DNA of 64,000 bases from Dorea sp. AF36-15AT (GCF_003477705.1 NZ_QUDV01000006.1:1-64000), one strand, 5' to 3'. Numbered from the stretch's first letter, positions 9,272 to 18,937 are shown. Made by a program: numbers and translations. The notes: generated by a model from the sequence alone, not told the origin.

Positions 9272-9742
9272 ATGGCACTGAGAGACATACGCGTGATGGG
9301 AGACGGGGTTCTGAATAAGACCTGCAAGGAAGTGACTAAGATGACACTTCGTACCAAGTTATTGATCCACGACATGCTGGATACAATGTACGATGCAGGA
9401 GGAGTTGGACTGGCAGCACCACAGGTGGGCATTCTTAAACGTATTGTTGTAATTGACATAGGCGAAGGACCGATCGTTCTGGTGAATCCGGAGATCGTTG
9501 AGGAGTCCGGAGAACAGACAGGAGAAGAGGGATGCTTAAGCGTTCCTGGCAAATCTGGCATTGTAACACGTCCGAATCATGTAAAAGTCAAAGCATTTAA
9601 TGAAGATATGGAGCCGATCGAACTGGAAGGAGAAGAATTGCTTGCAAGAGCATTCTGTCATGAGATCGATCATCTGGATGGACATCTCTATGTGGAACTC
9701 GCAAAAGATGGCATCCATGATGTGGAGTACGAGGAGGACTAA
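9272..9742 (+). CDS. def: Peptide deformylase
   Basis: 156-aa iron/zinc metallohydrolase that removes the N-formyl group from nascent proteins. All three signature motifs are intact: GVGLAAPQ (44-51), EGCLS with ligand C88, and HEIDH with ligands H130 and H134 and catalytic E131. A clear AAAGGAG precedes the ATG. It is two bases from fmt, which makes the formyl-Met-tRNA whose formyl group this enzyme later removes. Confidence 0.96.
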   Translation: MALRDIRVMGDGVLNKTCKEVTKMTLRTKLLIHDMLDTMYDAGGVGLAAPQVGILKRIVVIDIGEGPIVLVNPEIVEESGEQTGEEGCLSVPGKSGIVTRPNHVKVKAFNEDMEPIELEGEELLARAFCHEIDHLDGHLYVELAKDGIHDVEYEED

Positions 9743-9744
9743 GA

Positions 9745-10671
9745 ATGAGAGTTATTTTCATGGGAACGCCGGATTTTTCGGTGGGAACACTGGAAGCACT
9801 TATAGAAGCAGGGCATGAGATTGTACTGGCAGTAACACAGCCGGACAAGCCGAGAGGACGCGGTAAGGAGATGCAGTACTCCCCGGTAAAAGAGGCGGCA
9901 CTCGCACACGATATTCCGGTGTATCAGCCACAGCGGATTCGCAATGCAGAATGTGTGGAAGAATTAAAGAAATATCCGGCAGATGTGATGGTAGTTATCG
10001 CATTTGGACAGATTTTACCAAAAGAGATCCTGGATATGACAAAGTATGGCTGTATTAATGTACATGCTTCACTGCTTCCGGATTATCGCGGCGCAGCACC
10101 GATCCAGTGGGCGGTGATCAATGGTGAACCGGTCAGTGGCGTGACAACTATGCAGATGGATGAGGGACTGGATACCGGTGATATGATCATGAAGACGGAA
10201 ATCGTGCTGGATGAGAAAGAAACTGGTGGTTCTTTACATGATAAGCTGGCAGAGGCCGGAGCAAAGCTGTGTGTGGAGACGTTAAAGGCGGTGGAAGACG
10301 GTACTGCAGTTCGCACGAAACAGGGCGAGACCGGTACGGATTATGCGAAGCAGCTGAATAAGAAGATGGGAGATATCGACTGGACAAAGCCTGCGGTAGA
10401 GATCGAGCGGCTGATTCGTGGACTGAATCCATGGCCAAGCGCATATACTTCATGGAGTGATAAGACTATGAAGATCTGGGAGGCTGAGGTTCTGGATAAA
10501 GAGTCAGGACAGGCACCGGGTACAGTTGCAGAAGTGGATAAGAAGACATTTGCAGTGCAGACCGGAAAAGGGATGCTGAAGATACTGAGTCTGCAGCTTC
10601 CAGGCAAGAAAAGAATGGATACCGATGCATTTCTGCGGGGTAATCAGATAAAAATAGGCGAAACATTGTAA
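9745..10671 (+). CDS. fmt: Methionyl-tRNA formyltransferase
   Basis: 308-aa enzyme transferring formyl from 10-formyltetrahydrofolate to initiator Met-tRNA. The N-terminal Rossmann formyltransferase domain begins MRVIFMGTPDFSVGTLEAL, and the active-site region NVHASLLPDYRGAAPIQ (about residues 101-117) has the expected Asn and His; a C-terminal OB-like domain follows from about 205. Immediately follows def and ends just before a terminator. Confidence 0.96.
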   Translation: MRVIFMGTPDFSVGTLEALIEAGHEIVLAVTQPDKPRGRGKEMQYSPVKEAALAHDIPVYQPQRIRNAECVEELKKYPADVMVVIAFGQILPKEILDMTKYGCINVHASLLPDYRGAAPIQWAVINGEPVSGVTTMQMDEGLDTGDMIMKTEIVLDEKETGGSLHDKLAEAGAKLCVETLKAVEDGTAVRTKQGETGTDYAKQLNKKMGDIDWTKPAVEIERLIRGLNPWPSAYTSWSDKTMKIWEAEVLDKESGQAPGTVAEVDKKTFAVQTGKGMLKILSLQLPGKKRMDTDAFLRGNQIKIGETL

Positions 10672-10680
10672 AAAAAGTGT

Positions 10681-10709
10681 GAAAAACAGGTTATTGGCCT
10701 GTTTTTCGA
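10681..10709 (+). terminator. Rho-independent terminator after fmt
   Basis: A perfect 10-bp stem (10681-10690 with 10698-10707, GAAAAACAGG / CCTGTTTTTC) with a 7-nt loop; the 3' arm supplies the T-run. Confidence 0.85.
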
Positions 10710-10710
10710 C

Positions 10711-10716
10711 TATAAT
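10711..10716 (+). promoter_or_regulatory. Candidate -10 box for the zinc protease gene
   Basis: A perfect TATAAT directly follows the fmt terminator, 31 bp upstream of the next ATG. No good -35 hexamer is visible because the spacing falls in the terminator hairpin, so this is a weak call. Confidence 0.4.
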
Positions 10717-10746
10717 AAGGAAAACGCATTACAGGGGGTAAGAACA

Positions 10747-11448
10747 ATGTTTTATTATTATATGGATCCTACGTATATACTGGTGCTGATCGGTGTGGTA
10801 ATCTGCATGGCAGCATCGTCTAAGATGAACCGTACATTTCAGAAGTATTCCAGAGTGCGCAGCCACAATGGAATGACCGGAAGAGAAGCTGCGGAGCGTA
10901 TTCTGCACAGCCAGGGAATCTATGATGTGCGTGTAGAGCATGTATCCGGCAATCTGACAGATCATTATGATCCGAGAAATAAAGTACTGCGTCTGTCAGA
11001 TGCTACATGGCAGTCTACATCTGTTGCGGCTATTGGAGTTGCAGCGCATGAGTGCGGTCACGCATTACAGCATGCAAGGGGATATGTGCCGCTTTCTATC
11101 CGAAGCACACTGGCACCAGTAGCAAGTTTTGGAAGCGGTATTGCATGGCCATTGATCATTCTGGGACTGATCTTTAACAATCATATGTCAGTGACATTAC
11201 TGAATCTTGGTATTCTTGCGTTTTCACTGGCGGTACTGTTTCAGATTGTGACTCTTCCGGTAGAATTTAATGCATCCAGAAGAGCACTGCATCTGCTTGG
11301 CAGTACGGGAATGCTCTATGAACCAGAGGTATCCGATGTGCGTAAGGTACTGACGGCGGCAGCACTGACTTATGTGGCAGGAACAGCATCTGCAATCTTA
11401 CAGCTGCTCAGAATTCTTATTCTGACTGGCGGAAGACGCAATGATTAA
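10747..11448 (+). CDS. Neutral zinc metallopeptidase, YugP-like membrane protein
   Basis: 233-aa membrane-embedded protease of the YugP/Zn_peptidase_2 family. The zinc motif HECGH (H101, E102, H105) is intact; an N-terminal hydrophobic segment (8-24) and two more around 125-180 anchor it. A third ligand candidate is the glutamate in the LPVEFNASRRAL segment near residue 180, as usual in this family. Normal length. It lies between the fmt terminator and rsmB, 29 bp ahead of the latter, and probably starts the rsmB transcript. Physiological substrates are unknown for the family. Confidence 0.88.
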   Translation: MFYYYMDPTYILVLIGVVICMAASSKMNRTFQKYSRVRSHNGMTGREAAERILHSQGIYDVRVEHVSGNLTDHYDPRNKVLRLSDATWQSTSVAAIGVAAHECGHALQHARGYVPLSIRSTLAPVASFGSGIAWPLIILGLIFNNHMSVTLLNLGILAFSLAVLFQIVTLPVEFNASRRALHLLGSTGMLYEPEVSDVRKVLTAAALTYVAGTASAILQLLRILILTGGRRND

Positions 11449-11477
11449 GAGCCTGAACAGTTACAAAAGGAGTATAT

Positions 11478-12779
11478 ATGGGAAATACAGTAAATGACCG
11501 GGAACTGATACTTGAGATCCTTCTGGCGGTAACCAGAGATGGAGAGTATAGTCATATTGCCCTTCGGAATGTGCTGGAGAATTACCAGTATCTGGATAAA
11601 TCGGAGCGGGCATTTATTACGAGAGTAACCGAGGGTACATTAGAACGTATGATAGAACTGGATTACATTATTAACCAGTTCTCCAAGACAAAAGTCAATA
11701 AAATGAAACCGGTGATCCGGACGATTATCAGGAGCGCAGTCTATCAGCTGAAGTATATGGACAGCGTTCCTGATTCAGCTGTCTGTAATGAGGCAGTGAA
11801 GCTGGCTGGTAAGAGAGGATTTTCCGGATTAAAAGGATTTGTCAATGGCGTGCTGCGCAATATCAGCCGTAACCTGGACAGTGTGAAGTATCCGGATAAG
11901 TCAGATACGGTAAAGTGGCTGTCCGTAATGTACTCAATGCCGGAATGGATCATTACCGAATGGCTGAAGAATTATGATTGTGAGATGGTAGAGAAGATGC
12001 TGCAGGCATTTCTGGCTGAACGTCCAACAACGATCCGATGCAATCTGAGCCAGATAAGCAGAGATGAGCTTGCGGAAGAATTGAAGAAGGAAGGCGTGAA
12101 AGTACGCCTGTGTGATACCGTCGACAGTGCACTGTTTATCAGTGGATATGATTATCTGGGAGCATTGAAAAGCTTCAGAGCGGGACATTTCCAAGTTCAG
12201 GATATCAGTTCTATGGAAGTGGCAGAATGGGCAGATCCGAAAGAGGACGAGTATATTATCGATGTGTGTGCAGCACCGGGCGGCAAGTCGTTGCATCTGG
12301 CAGATAAGCTTACAGGAAAGGGACATGTAGAAGCGAGGGATCTGACGCCGTACAAGGTAGACCTGATCCGTGATAATATTGCGCGTATAGGCATAGATAA
12401 TATAGAAGCTGTGTGTCAGGATGCAACGGTATACGACGAAGCATCTGAGAAGAAGGCAGACATTCTGATCGCGGATCTGCCGTGTTCGGGACTTGGTGTA
12501 CTTGGTAAAAAGACGGATCTGAAATATAAAATGAATCCGGATACACAGGAAGAACTGGTTCATTTGCAGAGAGAGATCCTGTCTGTGGTACACCGCTATG
12601 TCAAGTCCGGCGGTAAGCTGTTATACAGCACCTGTACGATCCATAGGGCAGAGAATCAGGAGAACGCAGCGTGGTTTGCAGAGCAGTATCCGGAGTTTGA
12701 ACTGGTAAGAGAACGACAGTTCCTTCCAGGAGTGGATGACAGTGATGGATTCTATATTGCTGAGTTTGTCAGAAAGTAA
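11478..12779 (+). CDS. rsmB: 16S rRNA (cytosine(967)-C(5))-methyltransferase RsmB
   Basis: 433-aa rRNA methyltransferase. An N-terminal NusB-like RNA-binding domain (about 5-140) is joined to a Rossmann SAM methyltransferase domain with the SAM loop VCAAPGGKSLHLA, the catalytic DLPCSGLG and the second cysteine motif STCTI, both cysteines being needed for 5-methylcytosine chemistry. A good AAAGGAG lies before ATG 11478. Part of the conserved fmt-yugP-rsmB-rlmN-prpC-prkC order. Confidence 0.95.
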   Translation: MGNTVNDRELILEILLAVTRDGEYSHIALRNVLENYQYLDKSERAFITRVTEGTLERMIELDYIINQFSKTKVNKMKPVIRTIIRSAVYQLKYMDSVPDSAVCNEAVKLAGKRGFSGLKGFVNGVLRNISRNLDSVKYPDKSDTVKWLSVMYSMPEWIITEWLKNYDCEMVEKMLQAFLAERPTTIRCNLSQISRDELAEELKKEGVKVRLCDTVDSALFISGYDYLGALKSFRAGHFQVQDISSMEVAEWADPKEDEYIIDVCAAPGGKSLHLADKLTGKGHVEARDLTPYKVDLIRDNIARIGIDNIEAVCQDATVYDEASEKKADILIADLPCSGLGVLGKKTDLKYKMNPDTQEELVHLQREILSVVHRYVKSGGKLLYSTCTIHRAENQENAAWFAEQYPEFELVRERQFLPGVDDSDGFYIAEFVRK

Positions 12780-12807
12780 ATACAGCATAGTCTGAAGAAA
12801 TGAGAGA

Positions 12808-13872
12808 ATGACGATGGAAAAGACAATCGAGAAAGTAGATGTACGTTCCTTGGATTATAAAGAACTGCAGGAAGAAATGACGAGAATTGGAGAAAAAGCC
12901 TTTCGGGGGAAACAGATCTATGAATGGCTGCATGTGAAGCTGGCAGACAGCTTTCAGGAAATGACCAATCTTTCCAGGAGCCTGCGGGAAAGGCTGGAAG
13001 CACAGTATGTGATCCGCAAGGTGGATATGCTGGAGCATCAGATATCGAAGAAGGATCCTACGGAAAAGTTCCTCTTTGAGCTGGAAGACGGCAATGTGGT
13101 AGAGAGTGTACTAATGAAATATAATTATGGCAATTCAGTTTGCATTTCATCACAGGTCGGATGCCGGATGGGATGCAAGTTCTGTGCCTCGACGATTGGT
13201 GGGAAGGTACGAAATCTGACTACATCAGAGATGCTGGGACAGGTGTACCGAATTCAGAAAATCAGCGGAGAGCGGGTATCCAATATCGTAGTCATGGGAA
13301 CCGGAGAGCCATTAGATAACTATGATAATTTTCTGAAGTTTATCCATATGGTCAGTGATGAACATGGACTGCATATCAGCCAGCGCAATATCACAGCATC
13401 GACCTGTGGGATCGTGCCTAATATTAAGCGGCTTGCAGAAGAAAAGCTGCAGATCACACTGGCTTTGTCACTACATGGTTCCAGTCAGGAAAAACGACAG
13501 GAACTGATGCCGATCGCTTATCAGTATGATCTGTCAGAGGTACTTGCGGCATGTGAGGAGTATTTTGAGAAGACAGGACGGCGCATCACATTTGAATACA
13601 GCCTGGTGCAGGGTGTCAATGATACAGCGGAGGATGCGGCAAGACTGATTAAGATGTTGGGACATATGAATTGTCATATGAATCTGATTCCGGTGAATCC
13701 GATCAAAGAGCGCGCATTCCAGAAACCTAGCCGCAAAAATGCGGAGGAATTCAAAAATAAACTTGAACATAGTGGAATAAATGTTACAATAAGAAGAGAA
13801 CGCGGTTCTGATATAGATGGGGCCTGCGGTCAATTGAGACGACGTCATATTACTTCTAAAAAGGAGAACTAG
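12808..13872 (+). CDS. rlmN: Dual-specificity 23S rRNA/tRNA adenine-C2 methyltransferase RlmN
   Basis: 354-aa radical SAM enzyme that methylates A2503 of 23S rRNA (and tRNA A37 in some bacteria). The 4Fe-4S motif CxxxCxxC is at C119, C123, C126; a GTGEPLDNYDN loop and the C-terminal INVTIRRERGSDIDGACGQL segment, carrying the resolving cysteine, are typical. No Cfr-like signature is apparent. ATG at 12808 has a poor Shine-Dalgarno; the alternative in-frame ATG at 12814 cannot be excluded. The stop abuts the prpC ATG with no gap. Confidence 0.95.
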   Translation: MTMEKTIEKVDVRSLDYKELQEEMTRIGEKAFRGKQIYEWLHVKLADSFQEMTNLSRSLRERLEAQYVIRKVDMLEHQISKKDPTEKFLFELEDGNVVESVLMKYNYGNSVCISSQVGCRMGCKFCASTIGGKVRNLTTSEMLGQVYRIQKISGERVSNIVVMGTGEPLDNYDNFLKFIHMVSDEHGLHISQRNITASTCGIVPNIKRLAEEKLQITLALSLHGSSQEKRQELMPIAYQYDLSEVLAACEEYFEKTGRRITFEYSLVQGVNDTAEDAARLIKMLGHMNCHMNLIPVNPIKERAFQKPSRKNAEEFKNKLEHSGINVTIRRERGSDIDGACGQLRRRHITSKKEN

Positions 13873-14616
13873 ATGAAATATTATGCAATGACTGATGTCG
13901 GAAGACGGCGTGAAATGAATCAGGATTATGTATATGCAATGGGGCAGCCGATTGGTCCGTTCCCAAACCTGCTGGTGGTAGCCGATGGAATGGGAGGACA
14001 CAAAGCGGGTGATTTTGCATCCAAATTCACAGTAGAAGTTGTAAAGCGTGAGATCGCAGGAAGCCGGAGCAGAAAGCCGGAGAAAGTACTGCATGACGCG
14101 ATACAGGTTGCCAATCGGGAGCTGATCCGTGTGGCATCGAGGGATGTGAAGCTGGAAGGCATGGGTACGACACTTGTAGTTGCAACGGTGATCGGTGATA
14201 CGCTGTATTTTGCCAATATCGGTGACAGCCGTCTCTATTTGATAGATGATAATATAAAGCAGTTGTCCAAGGATCATTCCCTGGTAGAAGAGATGGTACG
14301 TCTGGGTGGTATCAAAGCGGAAGATGCAAGGAATCATCCGGATAAGAATATTATTACCAGAGCCATGGGGGTGAAGGATGAAGCAGAAGCTGATTTTTAT
14401 GAATTCAGGATCAAAAGGGGAGATAAGATTCTGATGTGTACCGATGGACTTAGTAACATGGTAGAAGACGAAGATATGTTTGGACTGGTGAAGGGGTCAC
14501 GGGATGTTGTCGAAGCTGTTCAGATGTTGATAGACAGAGCGAACAGCAACGGAGGAAGAGATAACATCGGAGTGGTACTTGCCGAACCGATTGCAAGTGA
14601 GGAGAGTACGTGGTGA
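13873..14616 (+). CDS. prpC: PP2C-family serine/threonine phosphatase (PrpC/Stp)
   Basis: 247-aa metal-dependent protein phosphatase that reverses phosphorylation by the neighbouring PASTA kinase. Metal-binding aspartates are visible in NQDYV (D18), VADGMGGH (D38), NIGDSRLYL, CTDGLSNMV and GGRDNIGVVL. Length is standard. The stop codon overlaps the start of the kinase gene (GTG at 14610 or 14613), so the pair is translationally coupled. Confidence 0.95.
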   Translation: MKYYAMTDVGRRREMNQDYVYAMGQPIGPFPNLLVVADGMGGHKAGDFASKFTVEVVKREIAGSRSRKPEKVLHDAIQVANRELIRVASRDVKLEGMGTTLVVATVIGDTLYFANIGDSRLYLIDDNIKQLSKDHSLVEEMVRLGGIKAEDARNHPDKNIITRAMGVKDEAEADFYEFRIKRGDKILMCTDGLSNMVEDEDMFGLVKGSRDVVEAVQMLIDRANSNGGRDNIGVVLAEPIASEESTW

Positions 14617-16616
14617 GCATTTATTTAGGTAAGCGATATGAAGTGTTAACGAAGATCGGCGCAGGCGGTATGGCGGATGTCTACAAAGGCAAAGACCATA
14701 TGCTGAATCGTTATGTGGCGATCAAGGTATTGAAGAAGGAATTCAGAGAAGACGAGACATTTGTTAAGAAGTTTCGCTCTGAGGCTCAGGCAGCAGCCGG
14801 GCTTCTGAACCCGAATATTGTTAATGTATATGATGTAGGGGAAGATCGTGGTCTGTACTACATGGTCATGGAACTGGTAGACGGCATCACGTTAAAAGAA
14901 TATATTGATAAAAAAGGCAGACTGTCTGCAAAGGAAGTTATCAGCATCGCCATTCAGATGTGTAATGGTATTGAGGCGGCACATGAACGACAGATCGTAC
15001 ATCGGGATATCAAGCCGCACAATGTGATGATTTCCAAGGATGGCAAGGTGAAGGTGACAGACTTTGGTATTGCCAAGGCTGCATCGTCAGCGACGGTCAG
15101 CACCTCTGCGATGGGATCCGTACATTATACTTCGCCGGAGCAGGCAAGAGGCGGGTATGTAGATACCAAGAGTGATATCTATTCCGTAGGTATTACCTTG
15201 TATGAGATGGTGACAGGTCATGTGCCGTTTGATGGTGAGACAGCTGTAGAAGTTGCTGTGAAGCATCTGCAGGAAGAGATTACGCCACCATCGGAAGAAG
15301 TGCCGGATATTCCGTACAGTCTGGAACAGATTATTTTAAAATGTACACAGAAGAATTCAGAGAGACGTTATGATAATATGGAAGATCTTATCAAAGATCT
15401 GAAACATGCATTAGTAGATCCGGATGGCGACTTTGTACAGATCATACCACAGAATAATGCAGATACTGTGATCATTACAGAAGATGAGTTGAATGATATC
15501 CGTGATTCTTATGATGACACGGATGATTACGATGATGATAGCTATGATGACGGTTATGATGATGAGTATGACGATGATTACGATGACGAAGACGAGGAGC
15601 ATGACAGTGATGAAGTGAACCCGCGCATGAATAAGATCATGAAGATTCTTACGATCGTAGTAGCTGTATTGATCCTTGTGGTATTGGGAGTTGTAGTTGG
15701 TAAGGCTACAGGTGTCCTGAAGTTTAATAAAGGTATCCTGGCACTTGATACAGAGAATAAGATCAAGGTGCCGAATCTTGTAGGCAAGACAGAAGGCGAA
15801 GCGAAACAGATTCTGGAAGAATCCGGATTGAAGTGTAAGGTTACAGCCAGACGTGAGTCTAAAAAATATGACGAAGGATATGTTATCGAACAGAATCCGG
15901 AAGAGGGCAAACGCGTAAAGAAAGGCTATGATGTAGAGATTGTAGTAAGCTCTGGAAAGAAGACAGAAGAAGGTACAATCCCGGATGTATCCGGACAGGA
16001 TGAAGCATCAGCACAGAAAGCTCTGGAAAATGCAGGATTTACCAATATTAAATCTGAAGCTGTGTATAGTGAAGAAGAGCAGGGTACTGTTATTGGCACG
16101 AATCCGAAAGCAGGAACTAAGGTTAGCAAAGATACAGAGATTACCATGCAGGTCAGCAAAGGTTCTGAGAAAATTACGGTACCGAATGTGGTCGGTAAGA
16201 CAGAGTCAGAAGCCAAGAGTGCGATCACAGGAGCAGGTCTGACAGTGTCTACTGTTGAGACAGAGTATAATGAGAACTATTCAGAAGGTCAGGTTATCCG
16301 TCAGGATCCGGCAAGCGGCAAGGTGGAAAAGGGAACCAGTGTCAGTCTGGTAGTAAGTCTTGGCAAGAAACCGGAGACGAAGCTGACGGTACCGAATGTG
16401 GTCAATGTATCAGAGGCGAGTGCACGACAGATGATCAGCAATGCAGGACTGACTGTATCAGATACAACATATATTTCCAGTGATACGGTGGCAGCAGGAT
16501 GTGTTATCAGTTGTAGTCCTGGTGTCGGATCGGAAGTGTCTAAGGGCACAGGAGTGAGTCTTGTGATCAGTACCGGTTCATCCGCTTCTGGTGGTAATAT
16601 GGGAAATGAGCAGTAA
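14610..16616 (+). CDS. prkC: PASTA-domain serine/threonine kinase (PrkC/StkP type)
   Basis: 668-aa membrane sensor kinase. The cytoplasmic Hanks kinase domain (about 8-270) has GAGGMADVYKG, catalytic K39, HRDIKPHN and DFGIAK. A very acidic Asp/Tyr-rich linker (about 291-336, encoded by GAT repeats) leads to one transmembrane helix (about 345-367), then four PASTA repeats (from about 384 to 655), which in the family bind muropeptides or lipid II. The start is GTG 14610 or GTG 14613, both inside prpC, with GAGGAGAG upstream. Cluster prpC-prkC-rsgA-rpe-thiN is conserved in Firmicutes. The kinase probably couples cell-wall state to growth. Confidence 0.95.
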   Translation: MVSIYLGKRYEVLTKIGAGGMADVYKGKDHMLNRYVAIKVLKKEFREDETFVKKFRSEAQAAAGLLNPNIVNVYDVGEDRGLYYMVMELVDGITLKEYIDKKGRLSAKEVISIAIQMCNGIEAAHERQIVHRDIKPHNVMISKDGKVKVTDFGIAKAASSATVSTSAMGSVHYTSPEQARGGYVDTKSDIYSVGITLYEMVTGHVPFDGETAVEVAVKHLQEEITPPSEEVPDIPYSLEQIILKCTQKNSERRYDNMEDLIKDLKHALVDPDGDFVQIIPQNNADTVIITEDELNDIRDSYDDTDDYDDDSYDDGYDDEYDDDYDDEDEEHDSDEVNPRMNKIMKILTIVVAVLILVVLGVVVGKATGVLKFNKGILALDTENKIKVPNLVGKTEGEAKQILEESGLKCKVTARRESKKYDEGYVIEQNPEEGKRVKKGYDVEIVVSSGKKTEEGTIPDVSGQDEASAQKALENAGFTNIKSEAVYSEEEQGTVIGTNPKAGTKVSKDTEITMQVSKGSEKITVPNVVGKTESEAKSAITGAGLTVSTVETEYNENYSEGQVIRQDPASGKVEKGTSVSLVVSLGKKPETKLTVPNVVNVSEASARQMISNAGLTVSDTTYISSDTVAAGCVISCSPGVGSEVSKGTGVSLVISTGSSASGGNMGNEQ

Positions 16617-16618
16617 TT

Positions 16619-17497
16619 ATGCAGGGTAAGATAGTGAAAGGTATTGCCGGATTCTACTATGTTCACGTAGTAGAATTCGGTATTTACGAATGTAAGGCAA
16701 AAGGTATTTTTCGAAAAAAAGGCACCAAACCACTGGTTGGTGATAATGTAGAGATCGATATTCTGGATGAAGAGACGAAACTGGGTAATATCCGTGAGAT
16801 ACTGCCAAGAAAGAATGAATTGATCCGTCCGGCGGTTGCCAATGTGGATCAGGCACTTGTGGTATTTGCAGTAAAGAAGCCGGCCCCACATTTTAATCTG
16901 TTGGATCGTTTTCTGGTTATGATGGAAAGCAAGGATATACCTGTTGTATTGTGCTTTAATAAACAAGATGTGGCCTCATTGGAAGAGATGCAGGAGATCA
17001 GAGAGATTTACGAGCCATCTGGATATCGTGTGGCATTTATCAGCGCACGGATGGAAGAGAATATTGACGAGATCAGAGAACTGCTGGAAGGAAAGACAAC
17101 GACGGTGGCGGGACCATCCGGTGTGGGTAAGTCTTCGTTGATCAATTGTCTACAGCAGGAGATACAGATGGAGACGGGGGCAATCAGCCAGAAGATTGAC
17201 CGCGGCAAGCACACTACAAGACATTCCGAGCTGATTACAGTAGATGAGAATACATATATCATGGATACTCCGGGATTCAGCTCGCTGTATACCAATGATT
17301 TTGAAAAAGAAGAACTCAAACAGTATTTTCCGGAATTTGAACCATATGAAGGACAGTGCAGATTCAATGGATGCGATCATGTGCATGAACCGGACTGTGC
17401 GGTGAAGCGTGCACTGGAAGAAGGTAAGATCAGCCAGGTAAGATATCAGAATTATCTGGAATTATATAAAGAACTAAAGGAAAAGAGGAGGTACTAG
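16619..17497 (+). CDS. rsgA: Small ribosomal subunit biogenesis GTPase RsgA
   Basis: 292-aa circularly permuted GTPase acting in late 30S assembly. An N-terminal OB-fold (1-65) is followed by the permuted G domain with G4 NKQD, then G1 GPSGVGKSS and G3 DTPGF, and a C-terminal zinc-binding motif with CRFNGCDHVHEPDC. Two bases after the prkC stop; the upstream ribosome site is weak, consistent with coupling. Homologs (CpgA) are phosphorylated by PrkC in Bacillus. Confidence 0.95.
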   Translation: MQGKIVKGIAGFYYVHVVEFGIYECKAKGIFRKKGTKPLVGDNVEIDILDEETKLGNIREILPRKNELIRPAVANVDQALVVFAVKKPAPHFNLLDRFLVMMESKDIPVVLCFNKQDVASLEEMQEIREIYEPSGYRVAFISARMEENIDEIRELLEGKTTTVAGPSGVGKSSLINCLQQEIQMETGAISQKIDRGKHTTRHSELITVDENTYIMDTPGFSSLYTNDFEKEELKQYFPEFEPYEGQCRFNGCDHVHEPDCAVKRALEEGKISQVRYQNYLELYKELKEKRRY

Positions 17498-17499
17498 AA

Positions 17500-18162
17500 T
17501 TGAAGTACGTAATTGCTCCTTCCATTCTGTCAGCAGATTTTACACAGCTTGGTAAGGATATCAAAGAAACAGAAGAAGGCGGTGCAGCTTACCTGCACTT
17601 TGACGTTATGGATGGTATGTTTGTGCCAAATATATCTTTCGGAATTCCGGTTATGAAATCGATCCGTAAGGCAACACACCAGGTGATGGATGCACATCTT
17701 ATGGTGCAGGATCCAATTCGTTATGTGAAAGCATTTAAAGAGGCAGGTGCAGATCTGATCACGGTACATCTTGAGGCATGTCCGGATGTACGCAAGACGT
17801 TGACGGAGATTAAAGATCTTGGGATTATGGCAGGACTTTCTATCTGTCCTGAGACACCGGTAGAAGAGATTCGTGAATATCTGGAATATGTAGATATGAT
17901 ACTGATCATGTCTGTACATCCGGGTGCGGGTGGACAGAAGTTCATGGAAGAATCACTGGATCGTATCCGTGAGACCAGAAAAATGATTGAAGAAAGCGGA
18001 AAAGAGATCGATATTCAGGTTGATGGCGGTGTGAAGTTTGAGAATGCCCGTAAGATCCTGGATGCAGGAGCTAATATTCTGGTAGCCGGTTCTGCTGTAT
18101 TCGGTGATAACATTGTTGAAAATACAAGAAAATTTGTGGAGATATTCAGAGACTATGAGTAA
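17500..18162 (+). CDS. rpe: Ribulose-phosphate 3-epimerase
   Basis: 220-aa TIM-barrel enzyme interconverting ribulose-5-phosphate and xylulose-5-phosphate. It starts with IAPSILSADFTQLG and has the metal-site segments HFDVMDGMFVPN and DAHLM, VHPGAGGQKF, and DGGVKFENA. The start codon is TTG at 17500, set by a strong AGAGGAGGT at 17484-17492. The 3' end overlaps thiN through ATGAGTAA. Confidence 0.95.
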   Translation: MKYVIAPSILSADFTQLGKDIKETEEGGAAYLHFDVMDGMFVPNISFGIPVMKSIRKATHQVMDAHLMVQDPIRYVKAFKEAGADLITVHLEACPDVRKTLTEIKDLGIMAGLSICPETPVEEIREYLEYVDMILIMSVHPGAGGQKFMEESLDRIRETRKMIEESGKEIDIQVDGGVKFENARKILDAGANILVAGSAVFGDNIVENTRKFVEIFRDYE

Positions 18163-18817
18163 GTGTGCAATCATTGTCAGTGGGGGAACTCTTGATGAGG
18201 CATTGGCATTTGAAACGCTTAGGGAGTATGAAGAACCATGTGTGATCGGTGTAGATCGGGGCGTAGAATTTCTCTATCACCACAAGATCCGTCCGAATTA
18301 TATCGTAGGAGATTTTGACAGTCTGCCAGAGGAGATCGTTACCTATTACAAGGAGCGGAACGATGTACCGATCCGGGAGTTTAATCCGGTGAAGGATGCA
18401 ACGGATACAGAGATTGCAGTGCGTCTTGGTATGACGCTGGGATGTAGTAAGCTGATCATTCTGGGGGCGACAGGTGGAAGACTGGATCATTTCTGGGCAA
18501 ATGTACAGACTCTTATGATTTCACATAAGGCAGGCATCTATGCGGAGATTCTGGATACACAGAATCGGATCCGTCTGATTGGCGGCGAGACACATATCCG
18601 TAGAGAAGATATGTACGGTCCGTATTTCAGTGTATTTCCGCTGGGTGAGATTATCTATGGATTTAATATTACCGGGGCAAAGTATCCGCTCAGGGACCAT
18701 ACGCTGACACCATATGACAGTCTCTGTGTGAGCAATGAGATCGCAGAAGGCGAAGATGAAGCGGTGATTGACTATTCCGGAGGTACCGTGATACTGATGG
18801 AGACGAGAGATCGATAA
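18155..18817 (+). CDS. thiN: Thiamine diphosphokinase
   Basis: 220-aa enzyme converting thiamine to thiamine diphosphate. Typical motifs are GVDRGVEFLY, VGDFDS and ATDTEIAVR in the N-terminal catalytic domain and a short C-terminal thiamine-binding beta domain. The start is ATG 18155 inside the rpe stop (ATGAGTAA overlap); an upstream in-frame ATG at 18104 would lie deep in rpe and is not used. It closes the prkC cluster and is followed by a terminator. Confidence 0.93.
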   Translation: MSKCAIIVSGGTLDEALAFETLREYEEPCVIGVDRGVEFLYHHKIRPNYIVGDFDSLPEEIVTYYKERNDVPIREFNPVKDATDTEIAVRLGMTLGCSKLIILGATGGRLDHFWANVQTLMISHKAGIYAEILDTQNRIRLIGGETHIRREDMYGPYFSVFPLGEIIYGFNITGAKYPLRDHTLTPYDSLCVSNEIAEGEDEAVIDYSGGTVILMETRDR

Positions 18818-18829
18818 ATAATAAAAGTA

Positions 18830-18888
18830 AAAAGACTATGCAGACGGACGAGATGGCAAAGTGGTCCAAAATGCATAGTCTTTTATTA
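18830..18888 (+). terminator. Rho-independent terminator after thiN
   Basis: The 12-bp stem AAAGACTATGCA / TGCATAGTCTTT (18831-18842 with 18872-18883) has a ~29-nt apical region that may fold further (GGAC/GTCC), ending in TTTTATTAT. Confidence 0.8.
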
Positions 18889-18937
18889 TGTACTGAATGG
18901 GGAAATGTTGAAAATATATAAAAATATTAAGAAAAAC

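Noticed and set aside
11934..12593. A 219-codon minus-strand open frame
   Set aside because: It is antisense to rsmB, whose motifs are all intact on the + strand; the Cys/His/Ile-rich product is typical of an antisense shadow.
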